Counted from the first letter of the stretch, positions 35,006 to 46,656 are shown. The stretch is 59,616 bases of DNA from Myroides odoratimimus (GCF_001485415.1 NZ_BCMQ01000021.1:1-59616), one strand, 5' to 3'. The notes: generated by a model from the sequence alone, not told the origin. Made by a program: numbers and translations.

Positions 35006-35374
35006 ATGGTACAACAAGAATCTAGACTTAAAGTAGCAGATAATACGGGTGCAAAAGAAGTTTTGACTATCCGTGTTTTAGGAGGAACGAAACGTCGTTA
35101 TGCCTCTGTAGGTGATAAAATTGTAGTTTCAATTAAAGAAGCAACTCCAAACGGAAGCGTGAAAAAAGGTAGCGTTTCAACTGCAGTTGTAGTTCGTACT
35201 AAAAAAGAAGTGAGAAGAGCTGACGGATCTTACATCAGATTTGACGATAACGCATGTGTATTGTTAAATGCTGCTGGGGAGATGAAAGGAACTCGTGTTT
35301 TTGGTCCGGTTGCGAGAGAACTTCGTGAAAAACAATTCATGAAAATTGTATCATTAGCACCAGAGGTGTTATAA
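35006..35374 (+). CDS. rplN: 50S ribosomal protein L14
   Basis: L14 forms part of an intersubunit bridge and the binding site of RsfS. The 122-residue protein starts [20 protein letters not shown] and contains [18 protein letters not shown], both characteristic. It starts 2 bp after rpsQ. Confidence 0.99.
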   Translation: MVQQESRLKVADNTGAKEVLTIRVLGGTKRRYASVGDKIVVSIKEATPNGSVKKGSVSTAVVVRTKKEVRRADGSYIRFDDNACVLLNAAGEMKGTRVFGPVARELREKQFMKIVSLAPEVL

Positions 35375-35386
35375 TTCGTTCTAAAC

Positions 35387-35704
35387 ATGATTAAGCTAAA
35401 GATAAAAACAGGAGATACTGTACGCGTTATCGCTGGTGACCATAAAGGTACTGAAGGTAAAGTTGTACGTGTATTACGTGAAAAGAACAAAGCTATTGTT
35501 GAAGGGGTGAATATCATTTCTAAACACGTGAAGCCAAGTGCTTCTAACCCTCAAGGTGGAATTGTTAAAAAAGAGGCTCCAATCCAAATCTCTAACTTAG
35601 CGATCGTAGATCCTAAGACTAACGAAGTTACAAGAGTAGCTATCGTGAAAAACGAGAACGGAAAAAATGTTAGAGTTTCTAAAAAATCAAATCAAGTATT
35701 ATAG
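35387..35704 (+). CDS. rplX: 50S ribosomal protein L24
   Basis: L24 starts 50S assembly. The 105-residue protein has a KOW motif ([20 protein letters not shown]) and [19 protein letters not shown]. It lies 12 bp after rplN and 2 bp before rplE. Confidence 0.99.
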   Translation: MIKLKIKTGDTVRVIAGDHKGTEGKVVRVLREKNKAIVEGVNIISKHVKPSASNPQGGIVKKEAPIQISNLAIVDPKTNEVTRVAIVKNENGKNVRVSKKSNQVL

Positions 35705-35706
35705 TT

Positions 35707-36258
35707 ATGGCTTATATACCAAGACTTAAAGAAGAATATAAAAGCAGAGTTATCTCTGCTCTTACTGAGGAATTCGGTTATAAAAACGTAATGCAAGTTC
35801 CAAAACTTGAGAAAATCGTTGTTAGCCGTGGAGTTGGTGCTGCTGTTTCTGATAAAAAATTAGTTGATTACGCTGTTGAGGAGTTAACTAAAATTACAGG
35901 ACAAAAAGCAGTAGCTACTATCTCTAAGAAAGACGTTGCTACTTTTAAATTAAGAAAAGGAATGCCAATCGGGGCAAAAGTAACGTTACGTGGAGAGAGA
36001 ATGTATGAATTTTTAGATCGTTTAGTAACTTCAGCTTTACCACGTGTAAGAGACTTTTCAGGTATTAAATCTGATGGTTTTGACGGAAGAGGAAATTATA
36101 ACTTAGGTGTTACTGAGCAAATCATTTTCCCTGAAATCAATATCGATAAAGTTAACAAAATCGCTGGTTTTGATATCACTTTCGTAACATCTGCTCAAAC
36201 AGATAAAGAAGCGAAATCTTTACTTGCTGAATTAGGATTACCTTTTAAAAAGAATTAA
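35707..36258 (+). CDS. rplE: 50S ribosomal protein L5
   Basis: L5 binds 5S rRNA and contacts P-site tRNA. The 183-residue protein contains [20 protein letters not shown] and [18 protein letters not shown], typical of bacterial L5. rpsN follows after 2 bp. Confidence 0.99.
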   Translation: MAYIPRLKEEYKSRVISALTEEFGYKNVMQVPKLEKIVVSRGVGAAVSDKKLVDYAVEELTKITGQKAVATISKKDVATFKLRKGMPIGAKVTLRGERMYEFLDRLVTSALPRVRDFSGIKSDGFDGRGNYNLGVTEQIIFPEINIDKVNKIAGFDITFVTSAQTDKEAKSLLAELGLPFKKN

Positions 36259-36260
36259 GT

Positions 36261-36530
36261 ATGGCTAAAGAATCAATGAAAGCCCGTGAGGTTAAAAGAC
36301 AAGCATTAGTAGATAAATATGCTGCTAAGAGAACAGCTCTTTTAGAAGCTGGTGACTATGAAGGATTACAAAAGTTACCTAAAAATGCTTCTCCAGTTCG
36401 TTTACACAACAGATGTAAGTTAACAGGAAGACCAAGAGGGTATATGCGTCAATTCGGTATTTCTCGTGTTACATTCCGTGAAATGGCAAATAATGGATTG
36501 ATACCTGGAGTAAAAAAGGCAAGTTGGTAA
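36261..36530 (+). CDS. rpsN: 30S ribosomal protein S14, zinc-free form
   Basis: S14 is a 30S head protein. At 89 residues this is the long form. It lacks the paired CxxC zinc motifs of the short form, keeping one cysteine in [19 protein letters not shown]. The C-terminus [11 protein letters not shown] is standard. It is the only S14 gene in the run. Confidence 0.98.
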   Translation: MAKESMKAREVKRQALVDKYAAKRTALLEAGDYEGLQKLPKNASPVRLHNRCKLTGRPRGYMRQFGISRVTFREMANNGLIPGVKKASW

Positions 36531-36551
36531 TTAAGATTTAAAGGTAAAAAC

Positions 36552-36950
36552 ATGTATACAGATCCAATAGCAGATTTCCTTACAAGAGTTAGAAACGCTG
36601 TGAGAGCTAACCACAAAGTGGTTGAAATTCCAGCTTCAAACTTCAAAAAAGAAATCACGAAAATATTATTCGATCAAGGATATATCTTAAGCTATAAATT
36701 TGATGATAGTTCAGTTCAAGGGACAATCAAAATAGCTTTGAAATATGATAAAGACACAAAAGAGTCTGTAATTAGAGATATCCAAAGAATTAGTAAACCA
36801 GGTTTGCGTAAATACGCTTCTGCAGCAGATCTTCCTAGAATCCTTAACGGATTAGGAATCGCTATCGTTTCAACATCAAAAGGATTGATGACTGGAAAGC
36901 AAGCGAAACAATTGAATGTTGGTGGAGAAGTAGTTTGTTACGTATACTAA
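36552..36950 (+). CDS. rpsH: 30S ribosomal protein S8
   Basis: S8 organises the central domain of 16S rRNA and in E. coli represses the spc operon by binding near rplE. The 132-residue protein starts [20 protein letters not shown] and ends [20 protein letters not shown] plus a short tail. No S8-like site was identified by eye. Confidence 0.99.
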   Translation: MYTDPIADFLTRVRNAVRANHKVVEIPASNFKKEITKILFDQGYILSYKFDDSSVQGTIKIALKYDKDTKESVIRDIQRISKPGLRKYASAADLPRILNGLGIAIVSTSKGLMTGKQAKQLNVGGEVVCYVY

Positions 36951-36967
36951 TTTAAAAAGACTAAGAG

Positions 36968-37510
36968 ATGTCAAGAATAGGTAAAAGTCCAATAGCAATA
37001 CCTGCTGGAGTAACGGTTGACGTTAAAGAAGGAGAGATTGTTGTAAAAGGTAAATTAGGAGAGCTTTCTCAAAAGTTTGATACAGTTAGTATTAAAGTTG
37101 AAGAAGACCAAGTAATCGTTGAGCGTTCTTCTGATGATAAGATTGAAAGAGCTAAACACGGATTATACCGTAGTTTAATCAACAATATGGTTAAAGGAGT
37201 TTCAGAAGGATTTACTATCAGTTTGGAATTGGTTGGGGTAGGATACCGTGCTGCTAATCAAGGACAAAAGTTAGATTTAGCTTTAGGTTTCTCTCATAAT
37301 ATCGTGATGGATATTGCAAAAGAAGTTACAGTGGAAACTATATCTGAAAAAGGTAAAAATCCAATCGTTAAATTAACTTCATTTGACAAACAATTAGTTG
37401 GTCAAGTAGCAGCAAAAATCCGTTCATTCCGTAAACCAGAACCTTACAAAGGAAAAGGTATCAAGTTTGTGGGTGAAGAGTTAAGAAGAAAAGCAGGTAA
37501 ATCAGCTTAA
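36968..37510 (+). CDS. rplF: 50S ribosomal protein L6
   Basis: L6 lies near the factor-binding stalk base. The 180-residue protein begins [19 protein letters not shown] and ends with [20 protein letters not shown], the family signature. Two similar alpha-beta domains are expected. rplR follows after 11 bp. Confidence 0.99.
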   Translation: MSRIGKSPIAIPAGVTVDVKEGEIVVKGKLGELSQKFDTVSIKVEEDQVIVERSSDDKIERAKHGLYRSLINNMVKGVSEGFTISLELVGVGYRAANQGQKLDLALGFSHNIVMDIAKEVTVETISEKGKNPIVKLTSFDKQLVGQVAAKIRSFRKPEPYKGKGIKFVGEELRRKAGKSA

Positions 37511-37521
37511 AAATTAAGACT

Positions 37522-37872
37522 ATGTCATTAACAAAATCTGAAAGAAGACAACGTATTAAATTCAGAATTAGAAAGATCGTTAGCGGTACTGCTGCTAAGC
37601 CAAGACTTTCTGTATTCAGAAGTAATAAAGAAATCTATGCGCAAATCATAGATGACGTGAATGGAGTAACTCTAGCTGCAGCATCTTCAAGAGAAGCTGG
37701 GATAACAAGAGGAACCAATATTGAAACTGCTGCATCGGTTGGGAAACTAATTGCAGAGAAAGCTTTGAAAGCTGGTGTAGAAACTGTATCTTTCGATAGA
37801 GGAGGTTATTTATACCACGGTCGTGTTAAATCATTAGCTGAAGGCGCTAGAGAAGCTGGATTAAAATTCTAA
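37522..37872 (+). CDS. rplR: 50S ribosomal protein L18
   Basis: L18 binds 5S rRNA together with L5. The 116-residue protein contains [19 protein letters not shown] and [20 protein letters not shown], both standard. It ends 6 bp before rpsE. Confidence 0.99.
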   Translation: MSLTKSERRQRIKFRIRKIVSGTAAKPRLSVFRSNKEIYAQIIDDVNGVTLAAASSREAGITRGTNIETAASVGKLIAEKALKAGVETVSFDRGGYLYHGRVKSLAEGAREAGLKF

Positions 37873-37878
37873 TTAGTT

Positions 37879-38403
37879 ATGTATCAAAATTATAAAAACG
37901 TAGAATTTGTAAAACCAACTGGTCTTGATCTTAAAGATCGTTTGGTTAGTGTAAACCGTGTTACTAAAGTTACTAAAGGGGGAAGAGCTTTTGGATTCTC
38001 TGCTGTAGTAGTAGTAGGTGACGAAAACGGTGTAGTGGGTCATGGTTTGGGTAAATCAAAAGACGTTTCTGAAGCAATCGCTAAAGCAGTAGAGGATGCA
38101 AAGAAAAACTTAGTTAGAGTTCCTTTAAATGGTCATACTATTCCTCACGAACAAAAAGGAAAATTCAGTGGAGCAAGAGTATTATTGATGCCTGCATCTT
38201 TGGGTACTGGAGTAATCGCTGGAGGTTCTGTGAGATCGGTTGTAGAATCTGTTGGGATTAAAGATTTATTATCTAAATCTCAAGGATCTTCAAATCCTCA
38301 CAACGTGGTGAAGGCTACTTTTGACGCTTTATTACGTTTAAGAAGTGCTTCTACAGTTGCAAAACAAAGAGGAATTTCTTTAGAAAAAGTATTTAAAGGT
38401 TAA
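37879..38403 (+). CDS. rpsE: 30S ribosomal protein S5
   Basis: S5 acts in decoding accuracy and mRNA entry. The 174-residue protein contains [20 protein letters not shown] and [20 protein letters not shown], covering the double-stranded RNA-binding-like and C-terminal domains. It lies between rplR and rpmD. Confidence 0.99.
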   Translation: MYQNYKNVEFVKPTGLDLKDRLVSVNRVTKVTKGGRAFGFSAVVVVGDENGVVGHGLGKSKDVSEAIAKAVEDAKKNLVRVPLNGHTIPHEQKGKFSGARVLLMPASLGTGVIAGGSVRSVVESVGIKDLLSKSQGSSNPHNVVKATFDALLRLRSASTVAKQRGISLEKVFKG

Positions 38404-38415
38404 TTTGAGAGAGTT

Positions 38416-38598
38416 ATGTCAAAAATTAAAGTAAAACAAGTAAGAAGCCAAATTAATTGTCCTCTTGTACAAAAGAGAACATTAGAGGCTTTAGGACTTC
38501 GTAAGATTGGTCAAGTGGTGGAGCATGATGCTACATCTGCAATCTTAGGAATGGTAAGTAAAGTTCAACACTTAGTTTCTGTAGAGGAGGCTAAATAA
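38416..38598 (+). CDS. rpmD: 50S ribosomal protein L30
   Basis: L30 is a small protein (60 residues), present in most but not all bacteria. It shows VKQVRSQINCPLVQKRTLEA and LGLRKIGQVVEHDAT. It lies between rpsE and rplO, as usual. Confidence 0.98.
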   Translation: MSKIKVKQVRSQINCPLVQKRTLEALGLRKIGQVVEHDATSAILGMVSKVQHLVSVEEAK

Positions 38599-38609
38599 TA
38601 TTGTAGAGT

Positions 38610-39062
38610 ATGAATTTAAGTAATTTACAACCAGCAAAAGGTTCAGTACACAACCAAAACAAACGTGTTGGTCGTGGTGAAGGGTCTGGTAAAGGAGGAA
38701 CTTCTACAAAAGGACACAAAGGTGCTAAATCACGTTCAGGATATTCAAGAAAAATCGGATTTGAAGGAGGACAAATGCCACTTCAAAGACGTGTTCCTAA
38801 ATTTGGTTTTAAAAACATCAATAGAGTAGAATATGATGTTATCAACTTAGAAAGATTACAATCTTTAGTTGATAGCGGAGTAGTAAAAGACACTGTTGAT
38901 TTTGCTCTTTTAGTTGAGTTAGGATTAACTTCTAAAAATAGTTTAGTTAAGGTTTTAGGGCGTGGAGAGATAAAAGCAAAATTAAAAGTTTCTGCACACA
39001 AGTTTTCAGCATCTGCTAAAGAGGCAATCGAGGCAGCTGGTGGAGAAATTGTAACGTTATAA
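38610..39062 (+). CDS. rplO: 50S ribosomal protein L15
   Basis: L15 is a late assembly protein with a glycine-rich N-terminal extension. The 150-residue protein has RVGRGEGSGKGGTSTKGHKG and GFEGGQMPLQRRVPKFGFKN. secY follows after 16 bp, coupling ribosome and translocon synthesis. Confidence 0.99.
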   Translation: MNLSNLQPAKGSVHNQNKRVGRGEGSGKGGTSTKGHKGAKSRSGYSRKIGFEGGQMPLQRRVPKFGFKNINRVEYDVINLERLQSLVDSGVVKDTVDFALLVELGLTSKNSLVKVLGRGEIKAKLKVSAHKFSASAKEAIEAAGGEIVTL

Positions 39063-39078
39063 AATCTTAATAAACAAG

Positions 39079-40425
39079 ATGAAGAAGTTTTTTGAAACAT
39101 TAGCCAGTATTTGGAAAATTGAAGAGTTAAAGAACAAAATCTTGATAACTTTAGGGTTATTGCTTGTGTACCGTTTTGGTACACAAGTTACCCTTCCAGG
39201 TATTGACGCAACGAAATTGCAAGCTTTAACTGATCAAACTGATCAAGGTATCGGTTGGTTAATAAATGTTTTTACAGGTGGTGCATTTGCGCAAGCATCT
39301 GTATTTGCATTAGGTATTATGCCTTATATTTCTGCTTCCATAGTAGTTCAGTTGATGGGAATCGCGGTTCCTTATCTACAAAAGCTACAAAATGATGGAG
39401 AAAGCGGTAGAAAGAAGATGAACCAAATAACAAGATGGTTGACAATCGGTATTACTTTATTACAAGGACCTAGTTACATCTATAACTTGTATGTGCAATT
39501 ACCACCGGATGCATTTTTGTTAGGTTTCAATTCTTTCTCATTCTTGTTTTCTTCAGTAATTATACTAGTGACCGGAACTGTTTTTGCAATGTGGTTAGGT
39601 GAAAAAATTACTGATAAAGGTATTGGAAATGGAATTTCATTATTAATTATGGTTGGTATTATTGCAAGACTTCCAATGTCTTTCATCCAAGAATTCCAAT
39701 CAAGAATTACAGAAAATAATGGAGGACCTATGTTGGTGGTTATAGAAGTAATTTTATGGTTGTTAATCATCGTTGCTTGTATCTATTTAACTCTTGCTGT
39801 GAGACGTATACCGGTTCAGTATGCAAGAAGAAGTGCTTCAGGAACTTATGATCAATCTATGTTAGGCGGTAACCGTCAGTGGATTCCATTAAAGTTAAAT
39901 GCATCAGGAGTTATGCCAATCATCTTCGCTCAGGCGATCATGTTTGTGCCAGCTGCAGTAGCAGGTTTGTCAACTTCGGATACTGCTAAATCAATCAGTA
40001 CAACATTTCATAATGTGTTTGGTTGGGAGTATAATGCACTTTTTGCTTTATTAATCATAATTTTTACGTACTTTTACACCGCAATTACAGTACCTACTAA
40101 TAAGATGGCTGATGATCTAAAGAGAAGTGGCGGTTTTATACCAGGTGTTAAACCAGGTAGTGAGACAGGTGATTTCTTAGATAGAATCATGTCTTTAATA
40201 ACATTCCCAGGTTCTCTTTACTTAGCACTAATCGCAGTTTTCCCTGCAATCGTGGTAAGTTTATTAGGAGTTCAACAAGGTTGGGCAATGTTTTATGGAG
40301 GAACATCGTTATTGATTATGGTAAGTGTTGTAATCGATACAATTCAACAAGTCAATGCTTATTTACTGAACAAACAGTATGATAGCATGATGACAAGTGG
40401 TAAAAATAGAAGAGCAACAGCTTAG
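39079..40425 (+). CDS. secY: Preprotein translocase channel SecY
   Basis: SecY forms the protein-conducting channel of the inner membrane with SecE and SecG. The 448-residue protein has about ten membrane helices, with [20 protein letters not shown] near the second and [19 protein letters not shown] in the middle. infA begins 5 bp after its stop; adk and map, often found between the two, are not here. Confidence 0.98.
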   Translation: MKKFFETLASIWKIEELKNKILITLGLLLVYRFGTQVTLPGIDATKLQALTDQTDQGIGWLINVFTGGAFAQASVFALGIMPYISASIVVQLMGIAVPYLQKLQNDGESGRKKMNQITRWLTIGITLLQGPSYIYNLYVQLPPDAFLLGFNSFSFLFSSVIILVTGTVFAMWLGEKITDKGIGNGISLLIMVGIIARLPMSFIQEFQSRITENNGGPMLVVIEVILWLLIIVACIYLTLAVRRIPVQYARRSASGTYDQSMLGGNRQWIPLKLNASGVMPIIFAQAIMFVPAAVAGLSTSDTAKSISTTFHNVFGWEYNALFALLIIIFTYFYTAITVPTNKMADDLKRSGGFIPGVKPGSETGDFLDRIMSLITFPGSLYLALIAVFPAIVVSLLGVQQGWAMFYGGTSLLIMVSVVIDTIQQVNAYLLNKQYDSMMTSGKNRRATA

Positions 40426-40430
40426 TTTTT

Positions 40431-40646
40431 ATGGCAAAACAATCAGCAATAGAACAAGACGGAGCAATTATTGAAGCATTATCAAATGCTATGTTCCGTG
40501 TGGAATTAGAAAATGGACACGTAGTAATCGCCCATATCTCAGGTAAGATGCGTATGCATTATATCAAATTATTACCTGGTGACAGAGTAAAATTAGAGAT
40601 GAGCCCTTACGATTTGACCAAAGCAAGAATTACTTATAGATATTAA
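40431..40646 (+). CDS. infA: Translation initiation factor IF-1
   Basis: IF-1 binds the A site of the 30S subunit during initiation. The 71-residue OB-fold protein contains [20 protein letters not shown] and [20 protein letters not shown], close to the family consensus. It lies 5 bp after secY and 13 bp before rpmJ. Confidence 0.99.
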   Translation: MAKQSAIEQDGAIIEALSNAMFRVELENGHVVIAHISGKMRMHYIKLLPGDRVKLEMSPYDLTKARITYRY

Positions 40647-40659
40647 AGAGGCTATTAAA

Positions 40660-40776
40660 ATGAAAGTAAGAGCATCAGTTAAAAAAAGAAGTGCCGAGTG
40701 CATTATAGTACGTAGAAAAGGTAGACTTTACGTTATTAATAAAAAGAATCCTAGATTTAAACAAAGACAAGGATAA
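40660..40776 (+). CDS. rpmJ: 50S ribosomal protein L36, zinc-free form
   Basis: This 38-residue protein begins [20 protein letters not shown] and ends in [12 protein letters not shown]. Classical L36 binds zinc through three cysteines and one histidine (positions 11, 14, 27 and 32). Here those positions are Ser, Cys, Asn and Phe, so the zinc site is lost. It lies between infA and rpsM with only 2 bp before rpsM, the standard location. Its small size makes it easy to miss. Confidence 0.97.
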
Positions 40777-40778
40777 TT

Positions 40779-41153
40779 ATGGCAAGAATCGCAGGGGTAG
40801 ATATACCTAAACACAAAAGAGGAATCATTGCTTTAACTTATATTTTTGGAATTGGTTCAAGTAGAGCTAAAGAAATTCTAGAAAGAGCTAAAGTTGACGA
40901 AAATAAAAAAGTTCAAGATTGGAATGACGATGAGATCGGAGCTATCCGTGAAGCTGTAGGTCAATTCACAATTGAAGGAGAATTACGTTCAGAGATTTCA
41001 TTAAACATCAAACGTTTAATGGATATCGGATGCTACAGAGGTATCCGTCATAGAGCTGGTCTTCCATTAAGAGGACAAAGAACTAAGAACAACTCTAGAA
41101 CAAGAAAAGGTAAAAGAAAAACTGTTGCTAACAAGAAAAAAGCAACTAAATAA
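40779..41153 (+). CDS. rpsM: 30S ribosomal protein S13
   Basis: S13 forms bridges between the subunits and contacts P-site tRNA. The 124-residue protein starts [20 protein letters not shown] and contains [20 protein letters not shown], both standard. It lies 2 bp after rpmJ and 11 bp before rpsK. Confidence 0.99.
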   Translation: MARIAGVDIPKHKRGIIALTYIFGIGSSRAKEILERAKVDENKKVQDWNDDEIGAIREAVGQFTIEGELRSEISLNIKRLMDIGCYRGIRHRAGLPLRGQRTKNNSRTRKGKRKTVANKKKATK

Positions 41154-41164
41154 TAAGTAGTAAT

Positions 41165-41548
41165 ATGGCTAAAGCGAATACAAAAAAACGTAAAGTACTT
41201 GTTGAGTCAACAGGTGAAGCTCATATTAATGCGACGTTTAACAATATCATCATTTCATTAACTAACAAAAAAGGTGAAGTGATTTCTTGGTCATCAGCAG
41301 GTAAAATGGGATTCAGAGGTTCTAAAAAGAACACTCCTTACGCTGCTCAAATGGCTGCAGAAGATTGCGGTAAAGTTGCACTTGAGGCAGGATTGAAAAA
41401 AGTAAAAGTTTATGTAAAAGGACCTGGAAACGGAAGAGAATCTGCAATCAGATCTTTACATAACGGTGGAATCGAAGTAACAGAGATTATCGATATTACT
41501 CCAATGCCACACAATGGATGTCGTCCTCCAAAGAGAAGAAGAGTTTAA
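41165..41548 (+). CDS. rpsK: 30S ribosomal protein S11
   Basis: S11 lies on the 30S platform near the mRNA exit. The 127-residue protein contains [20 protein letters not shown] and [17 protein letters not shown] at the C-terminus, where the Asn-Gly pair is conserved. An 89-bp gap with a structured hairpin separates it from rpsD. Confidence 0.99.
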   Translation: MAKANTKKRKVLVESTGEAHINATFNNIIISLTNKKGEVISWSSAGKMGFRGSKKNTPYAAQMAAEDCGKVALEAGLKKVKVYVKGPGNGRESAIRSLHNGGIEVTEIIDITPMPHNGCRPPKRRRV

Positions 41549-41563
41549 TTTTATAGTATAACC

Positions 41564-41622
41564 AAAGGTAGGAATAGATTATCGGAGGAAAGTGACCTGA
41601 ATTCATAATCCCTACCTTTTTT
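41564..41622 (+). promoter_or_regulatory. Structured leader or attenuator before rpsD
   Basis: AAAGGTAGG (41564-41572) pairs with CCTACCTTT (41611-41619), and GATTAT (41577-41582) pairs with ATAATC (41605-41610), with a 4-nt bulge on the left side and a 22-nt loop rich in purines (GGAGGAAAGTGACC). A run of six T follows. The form suits an intrinsic terminator whose use depends on a loop-binding factor. S4, encoded next, is a known autoregulator in other bacteria. Confidence 0.6.
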
Positions 41623-41637
41623 CAATTTTATTAAGAA

Positions 41638-42243
41638 ATGGCAAGATATACTGGTCCACAAACAAAAATCGCACGTAGGTTCGGTGAAGCAATTTTCGGA
41701 GATGACAAGTCTTTAGAAAAAAGAAATTACCCTCCAGGACAACATGGTTTAGCAAGAAAAAGAGGTAAGAAATCAGAATATGCTATCCAGTTATTGGAAA
41801 AACAAAAAGCTAAATATACTTACGGTATTTTAGAAAAACAATTCAGAAACTTATACAAAAAAGCTGCTGCAGCTCGTGGAGTTACTGGTGAGGTATTAAT
41901 TCAATTATGTGAGTCAAGATTAGACAACGTAGTATTCAGAATGGGAATTGCTCCATCTCGTAGAGCTGCACGTCAAATCGTTTCTCATAGACATATTACT
42001 GTAAATGGGGAATTAGTAAATATTCCTTCATACCAATTGAAACCTGGTGATAAAGTTGCTGTTCGTGAAAAATCAAGATCTCTAGAGACTATCGAACGTT
42101 CATTATCTAATTCTAGCGCTGTTTACGAGTGGATTACTTGGAATCCTGAAACGTTAGAAGGAACATTTGTTTCTGTACCTCAAAGACTTCAAGTTCCTGA
42201 AAACATCAAAGAACAGTTAATCGTAGAGTTGTACAACAAATAA
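41638..42243 (+). CDS. rpsD: 30S ribosomal protein S4
   Basis: S4 starts 30S assembly and in E. coli and Bacillus represses its own synthesis. The 201-residue protein starts [20 protein letters not shown] and has the S4 RNA-binding domain [21 protein letters not shown]-terminal zinc cysteines are absent. It follows a structured leader and precedes rpoA by 25 bp. Confidence 0.99.
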   Translation: MARYTGPQTKIARRFGEAIFGDDKSLEKRNYPPGQHGLARKRGKKSEYAIQLLEKQKAKYTYGILEKQFRNLYKKAAAARGVTGEVLIQLCESRLDNVVFRMGIAPSRRAARQIVSHRHITVNGELVNIPSYQLKPGDKVAVREKSRSLETIERSLSNSSAVYEWITWNPETLEGTFVSVPQRLQVPENIKEQLIVELYNK

Positions 42244-42268
42244 TAATTGACATTCAGTCGAAACAAAT

Positions 42269-43261
42269 ATGGCAATATTTAATTTTCAAAAGCCCGATAA
42301 AGTTATCATGATTGATTCGACCGATTTTAAAGGCAAATTCGAATTTAGACCTTTAGAACCGGGATATGGATTGACAATAGGTAATGCATTAAGAAGAGTT
42401 CTTCTTTCTTCTCTTGAAGGATATGCAATTACTTCAGTTCGTATTGAAGGAGTAGATCATGAGTTTTCTACTATCGCTGGTGTAGTTGAGGATGTTACTG
42501 AAATCATTCTTAACCTAAAACAAGTTCGTTTTAAACGTCAAATTGAAGATGTTGATAATGAAACTGTTAGTATCTCTTTCTCTGGTAAAGAACAGTTGAC
42601 TGCAGGTGATTTCCAGAAATTCATTTCTAGTTTCCAGATTCTGAATCCAGAATTAGTTATCTGTAATATGGATAGTAATGTAACTATTAATATGGATCTT
42701 ACTATTGAGAAGGGAAGAGGTTACGTACCAGCTGAAGAGAATAGAAAACCTAATGCTCCTATTGGTACTATCTTTACTGACTCAATTTATACTCCAGTTA
42801 AGAACGTTAAGTATGCTATCGAAAACTATCGTGTTGAGCAAAAAACTGACTATGAGAAGTTAGTTTTTGATATCATTACCGATGGTTCTATTCATCCAAA
42901 AGATGCGTTAACTGAAGCTGCAAAAACATTAATACACCACTTTATGTTATTCTCAGATGAGAGAATTACTTTAGAGGCAGATGAGATTGCACAAACTGAA
43001 TCGTATGATGAGGAATCTCTTCATATGAGACAGCTTCTAAAAACTAAACTAGTTGATTTAGATCTTTCAGTTAGAGCATTGAATTGTTTGAAAGCGGCTG
43101 AAGTAGATACATTAGGAGACTTAGTATCATTTAACAAAAACGACTTGATGAAATTTAGAAACTTCGGTAAGAAGTCTTTATCTGAATTAGAAGAGTTAGT
43201 AGCTGTTAAGGGACTTAATTTCGGGATGGATCTATCAAAATACAAATTAGATAAAGAATAA
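42269..43261 (+). CDS. rpoA: RNA polymerase alpha subunit
   Basis: RpoA dimerises to begin polymerase assembly, and its C-terminal domain binds DNA and activators. The 330-residue protein contains [20 protein letters not shown] in the N-terminal domain and, after a linker, [20 protein letters not shown] and [16 protein letters not shown] in the C-terminal domain. It lies between rpsD and rplQ as in most bacteria. Confidence 0.99.
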   Translation: MAIFNFQKPDKVIMIDSTDFKGKFEFRPLEPGYGLTIGNALRRVLLSSLEGYAITSVRIEGVDHEFSTIAGVVEDVTEIILNLKQVRFKRQIEDVDNETVSISFSGKEQLTAGDFQKFISSFQILNPELVICNMDSNVTINMDLTIEKGRGYVPAEENRKPNAPIGTIFTDSIYTPVKNVKYAIENYRVEQKTDYEKLVFDIITDGSIHPKDALTEAAKTLIHHFMLFSDERITLEADEIAQTESYDEESLHMRQLLKTKLVDLDLSVRALNCLKAAEVDTLGDLVSFNKNDLMKFRNFGKKSLSELEELVAVKGLNFGMDLSKYKLDKE

Positions 43262-43293
43262 ACTAGACTGCAAAGTCTAAATTCTAGTAAGAA

Positions 43294-43770
43294 ATGAGAC
43301 ACGGAAAGAAAATAAATCACTTAGGTAGAAAAGCAGGACATAGAAACTCTATGCTTGCTAATATGGCTTGTTCTTTAATCGAGCACAAGCGTATCAATAC
43401 TACTGTAGCTAAAGCTAAAGCTTTAAAGCAGTTTATTGAGCCATTAGTAACTAAAGCTAAAACTGACGATACTCATAACCGTCGTGTTGTTTTCTCTTAT
43501 TTGAGAGACAAAGACGCAGTTACTGAACTATTTAGAGAAGTAGCTCAAAAAGTAGGAGATCGTCCAGGTGGATATACTCGTATTATTAAGTTAGGTAATC
43601 GTTTAGGAGATAACGCTGATATGGCTATGATTGAATTCGTTGACTTCAACGAATTATACAACGTTGCTAAGAAAGAAGCTAAAAAATCATCTACTCGTAG
43701 AGGTAAAAAGAAAGCTGCTGAAGCTCCTGCGACTGAGGCAACTTCTAATGAAGCTGAAACTAATGAATAG
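43294..43770 (+). CDS. rplQ: 50S ribosomal protein L17
   Basis: L17 is a large-subunit protein near the tunnel exit. The 158-residue protein has [20 protein letters not shown] and [20 protein letters not shown]. The C-terminal tail of about 30 residues is rich in Lys, Ala and Glu, longer than in E. coli (127 residues in total). It ends the ribosomal run; a terminator follows after 35 bp. Confidence 0.99.
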   Translation: MRHGKKINHLGRKAGHRNSMLANMACSLIEHKRINTTVAKAKALKQFIEPLVTKAKTDDTHNRRVVFSYLRDKDAVTELFREVAQKVGDRPGGYTRIIKLGNRLGDNADMAMIEFVDFNELYNVAKKEAKKSSTRRGKKKAAEAPATEATSNEAETNE

Positions 43771-43805
43771 TATCAACAAAATTTATTTTTGTTATTTATA
43801 ATATT

Positions 43806-43841
43806 AAGGACATTCTTTATAAGGATGTCCTTTTTTTTTTA
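43806..43841 (+). terminator. Terminator of the ribosomal protein run
   Basis: AAGGACATTC (43806-43815) pairs with GGATGTCCTT (43823-43832, one G-U pair) around a 7-nt loop, and a long T-run follows. Confidence 0.92.
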
Positions 43842-43847
43842 TTTTTG
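43840..43847 (+). promoter_or_regulatory. carA promoter -7 box
   Basis: TATTTTTG fits TAnnTTTG and lies 28 nt before the carA ATG. It starts in the T-run of the preceding terminator. Confidence 0.5.
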
Positions 43848-43875
43848 CTAAAAATTAATACAACACAACAATACA

Positions 43876-45000
43876 ATGGAATATTCAGAAAGAAAGAAGG
43901 CGGTTTTAGTTTTAAAAGATGGAACTGTTTTTTTTGGTAAGTCGGTTGGTGTAGAAGGTACAGCATTCGGAGAGATTTGTTTTAACACTGGAATGACAGG
44001 TTATCAAGAAATCTTTACAGATCCTTCTTACTTCGGTCAAATCATGTTATCAACAACTGCTCATATTGGTAACTATGGGGTTAATGTTGACGAAGTTGAT
44101 TCTGATGGAATTAAGATTTCTGGTTTAGTTTGTAAAAACTTTAGTTATTATCATTCACGTCCAAATTCAGAATCGGATTTATTGACTTATTTGGAAAAGG
44201 CTAATCTTATAGCTATTTCTGATGTTGATACACGTGCTCTTACCGCTCATATTAGAGACAACGGTGCTATGAATGCTATCATCTCAACAGATGGTAAATC
44301 AATTGAGGAGTTAAAAGTGATGTTAGAGAACGTTCCTTCAATGGAAGGTTTAGAGTTGTCTTCTAAAGTATCTACTAAAGAAGCTTACTACTTTGGTAAT
44401 CCTGATGCGTCTCATAAAATTGCGGCAGTTGATTTTGGTATTAAAACAAATATTTTGCGTTGTTTCGAAGAGAGAGATTGTTATGTAAAGGTGTTTCCTT
44501 ACAATGTTTCTTATGATGAATTAGTAGCATTTGGTGCTGATGGATATTTCCTATCTAACGGACCTGGTGATCCACAAGCTTTAGCAAAATTAGGAGTTCT
44601 TGACACGGTTAATAAAGTTATAGATTCAGGGCTTCCTGTTTTCGGTATTTGTTTAGGCCATCAATTAATCGGCTTGTCTCAAGGTGTGAGTACTTTTAAG
44701 ATGTTTAGCGGACACCGCGGAGTGAACCATCCTGTTATGAATTTAGGTTCTACTCAAGGTGAAATCACATCACAGAATCATGGTTTTGCAATTAATAAGG
44801 AGGAGCTAAGTAAGCATGATAATCTTGAGCTAACTCATGTGCATTTAAACGATGGTACTGTTGCTGGTATGAAGATGAAAAATAAGAATGTTTTCTCTGT
44901 ACAATATCATCCTGAATCAAGTCCTGGACCACATGATTCAAGATATTTATTTGATGAGTTTGTCGAGAATATAAAAAATAATAAAGGAGCTACAGTGTAG
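43876..45000 (+). CDS. carA: Carbamoyl-phosphate synthase small subunit
   Basis: CarA hydrolyses glutamine and passes ammonia to CarB to make carbamoyl phosphate for pyrimidines and arginine. The 374-residue protein has the N-terminal CarA domain (GTAFGEICFNTGMTGYQEI) and a C-terminal class I amidotransferase domain with the nucleophile in PVFGICLGHQLIGLS and the histidine in FSVQYHPESSPGP. carB is not adjacent. The gene is alone between two promoter boxes. Confidence 0.97.
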   Translation: MEYSERKKAVLVLKDGTVFFGKSVGVEGTAFGEICFNTGMTGYQEIFTDPSYFGQIMLSTTAHIGNYGVNVDEVDSDGIKISGLVCKNFSYYHSRPNSESDLLTYLEKANLIAISDVDTRALTAHIRDNGAMNAIISTDGKSIEELKVMLENVPSMEGLELSSKVSTKEAYYFGNPDASHKIAAVDFGIKTNILRCFEERDCYVKVFPYNVSYDELVAFGADGYFLSNGPGDPQALAKLGVLDTVNKVIDSGLPVFGICLGHQLIGLSQGVSTFKMFSGHRGVNHPVMNLGSTQGEITSQNHGFAINKEELSKHDNLELTHVHLNDGTVAGMKMKNKNVFSVQYHPESSPGPHDSRYLFDEFVENIKNNKGATV

Positions 45001-45042
45001 TTCCTTTCGTTATATATAAACTTTATTTCTTATCTGTATTAA

Positions 45043-46389
<1,347 letters not shown>

Positions 46390-46401
46390 TCCTTTATAAA
46401 T

Positions 46402-46441
46402 AAAAAGCGGTAGATATGATATCATATCTACCGCTTTTTTA
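46402..46441. terminator. Perfect 38-bp palindromic terminator after eno
   Basis: The two arms, 46402-46420 and 46421-46439, are exact inverse copies with GCGGTAGATATGAT at the core and A- and T-runs outside. The symmetric form works on both strands. Confidence 0.92.
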
Positions 46442-46648
46442 TTTTATAGTACATGGGCACGGTTATGCTGGTATTTTGTAAAAATAAATTATTGTGAATA
46501 ATGTTTTTTTTTAACTAATCCAATGTGTTTATGATTATTTAGTATGCCTTATTTTTTCATTCGTTTTGTTAGTCTCTAAAATGAGGTTTTTTGTTCATTT
46601 TTAATGATTACTTTACGAATATGACTTGTATGTATGCATAATAATTCC

Positions 46649-46656
46649 TATCTTTC
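46649..46656 (+). promoter_or_regulatory. Possible gltA promoter
   Basis: TATCTTTC (one mismatch to TAnnTTTG) lies 20 bp after a TTG (46626-46628) and 72 nt before the ATG. The rest of the 287-bp spacer (46442-46728) is AT-rich with nothing further recognised. Confidence 0.35.
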
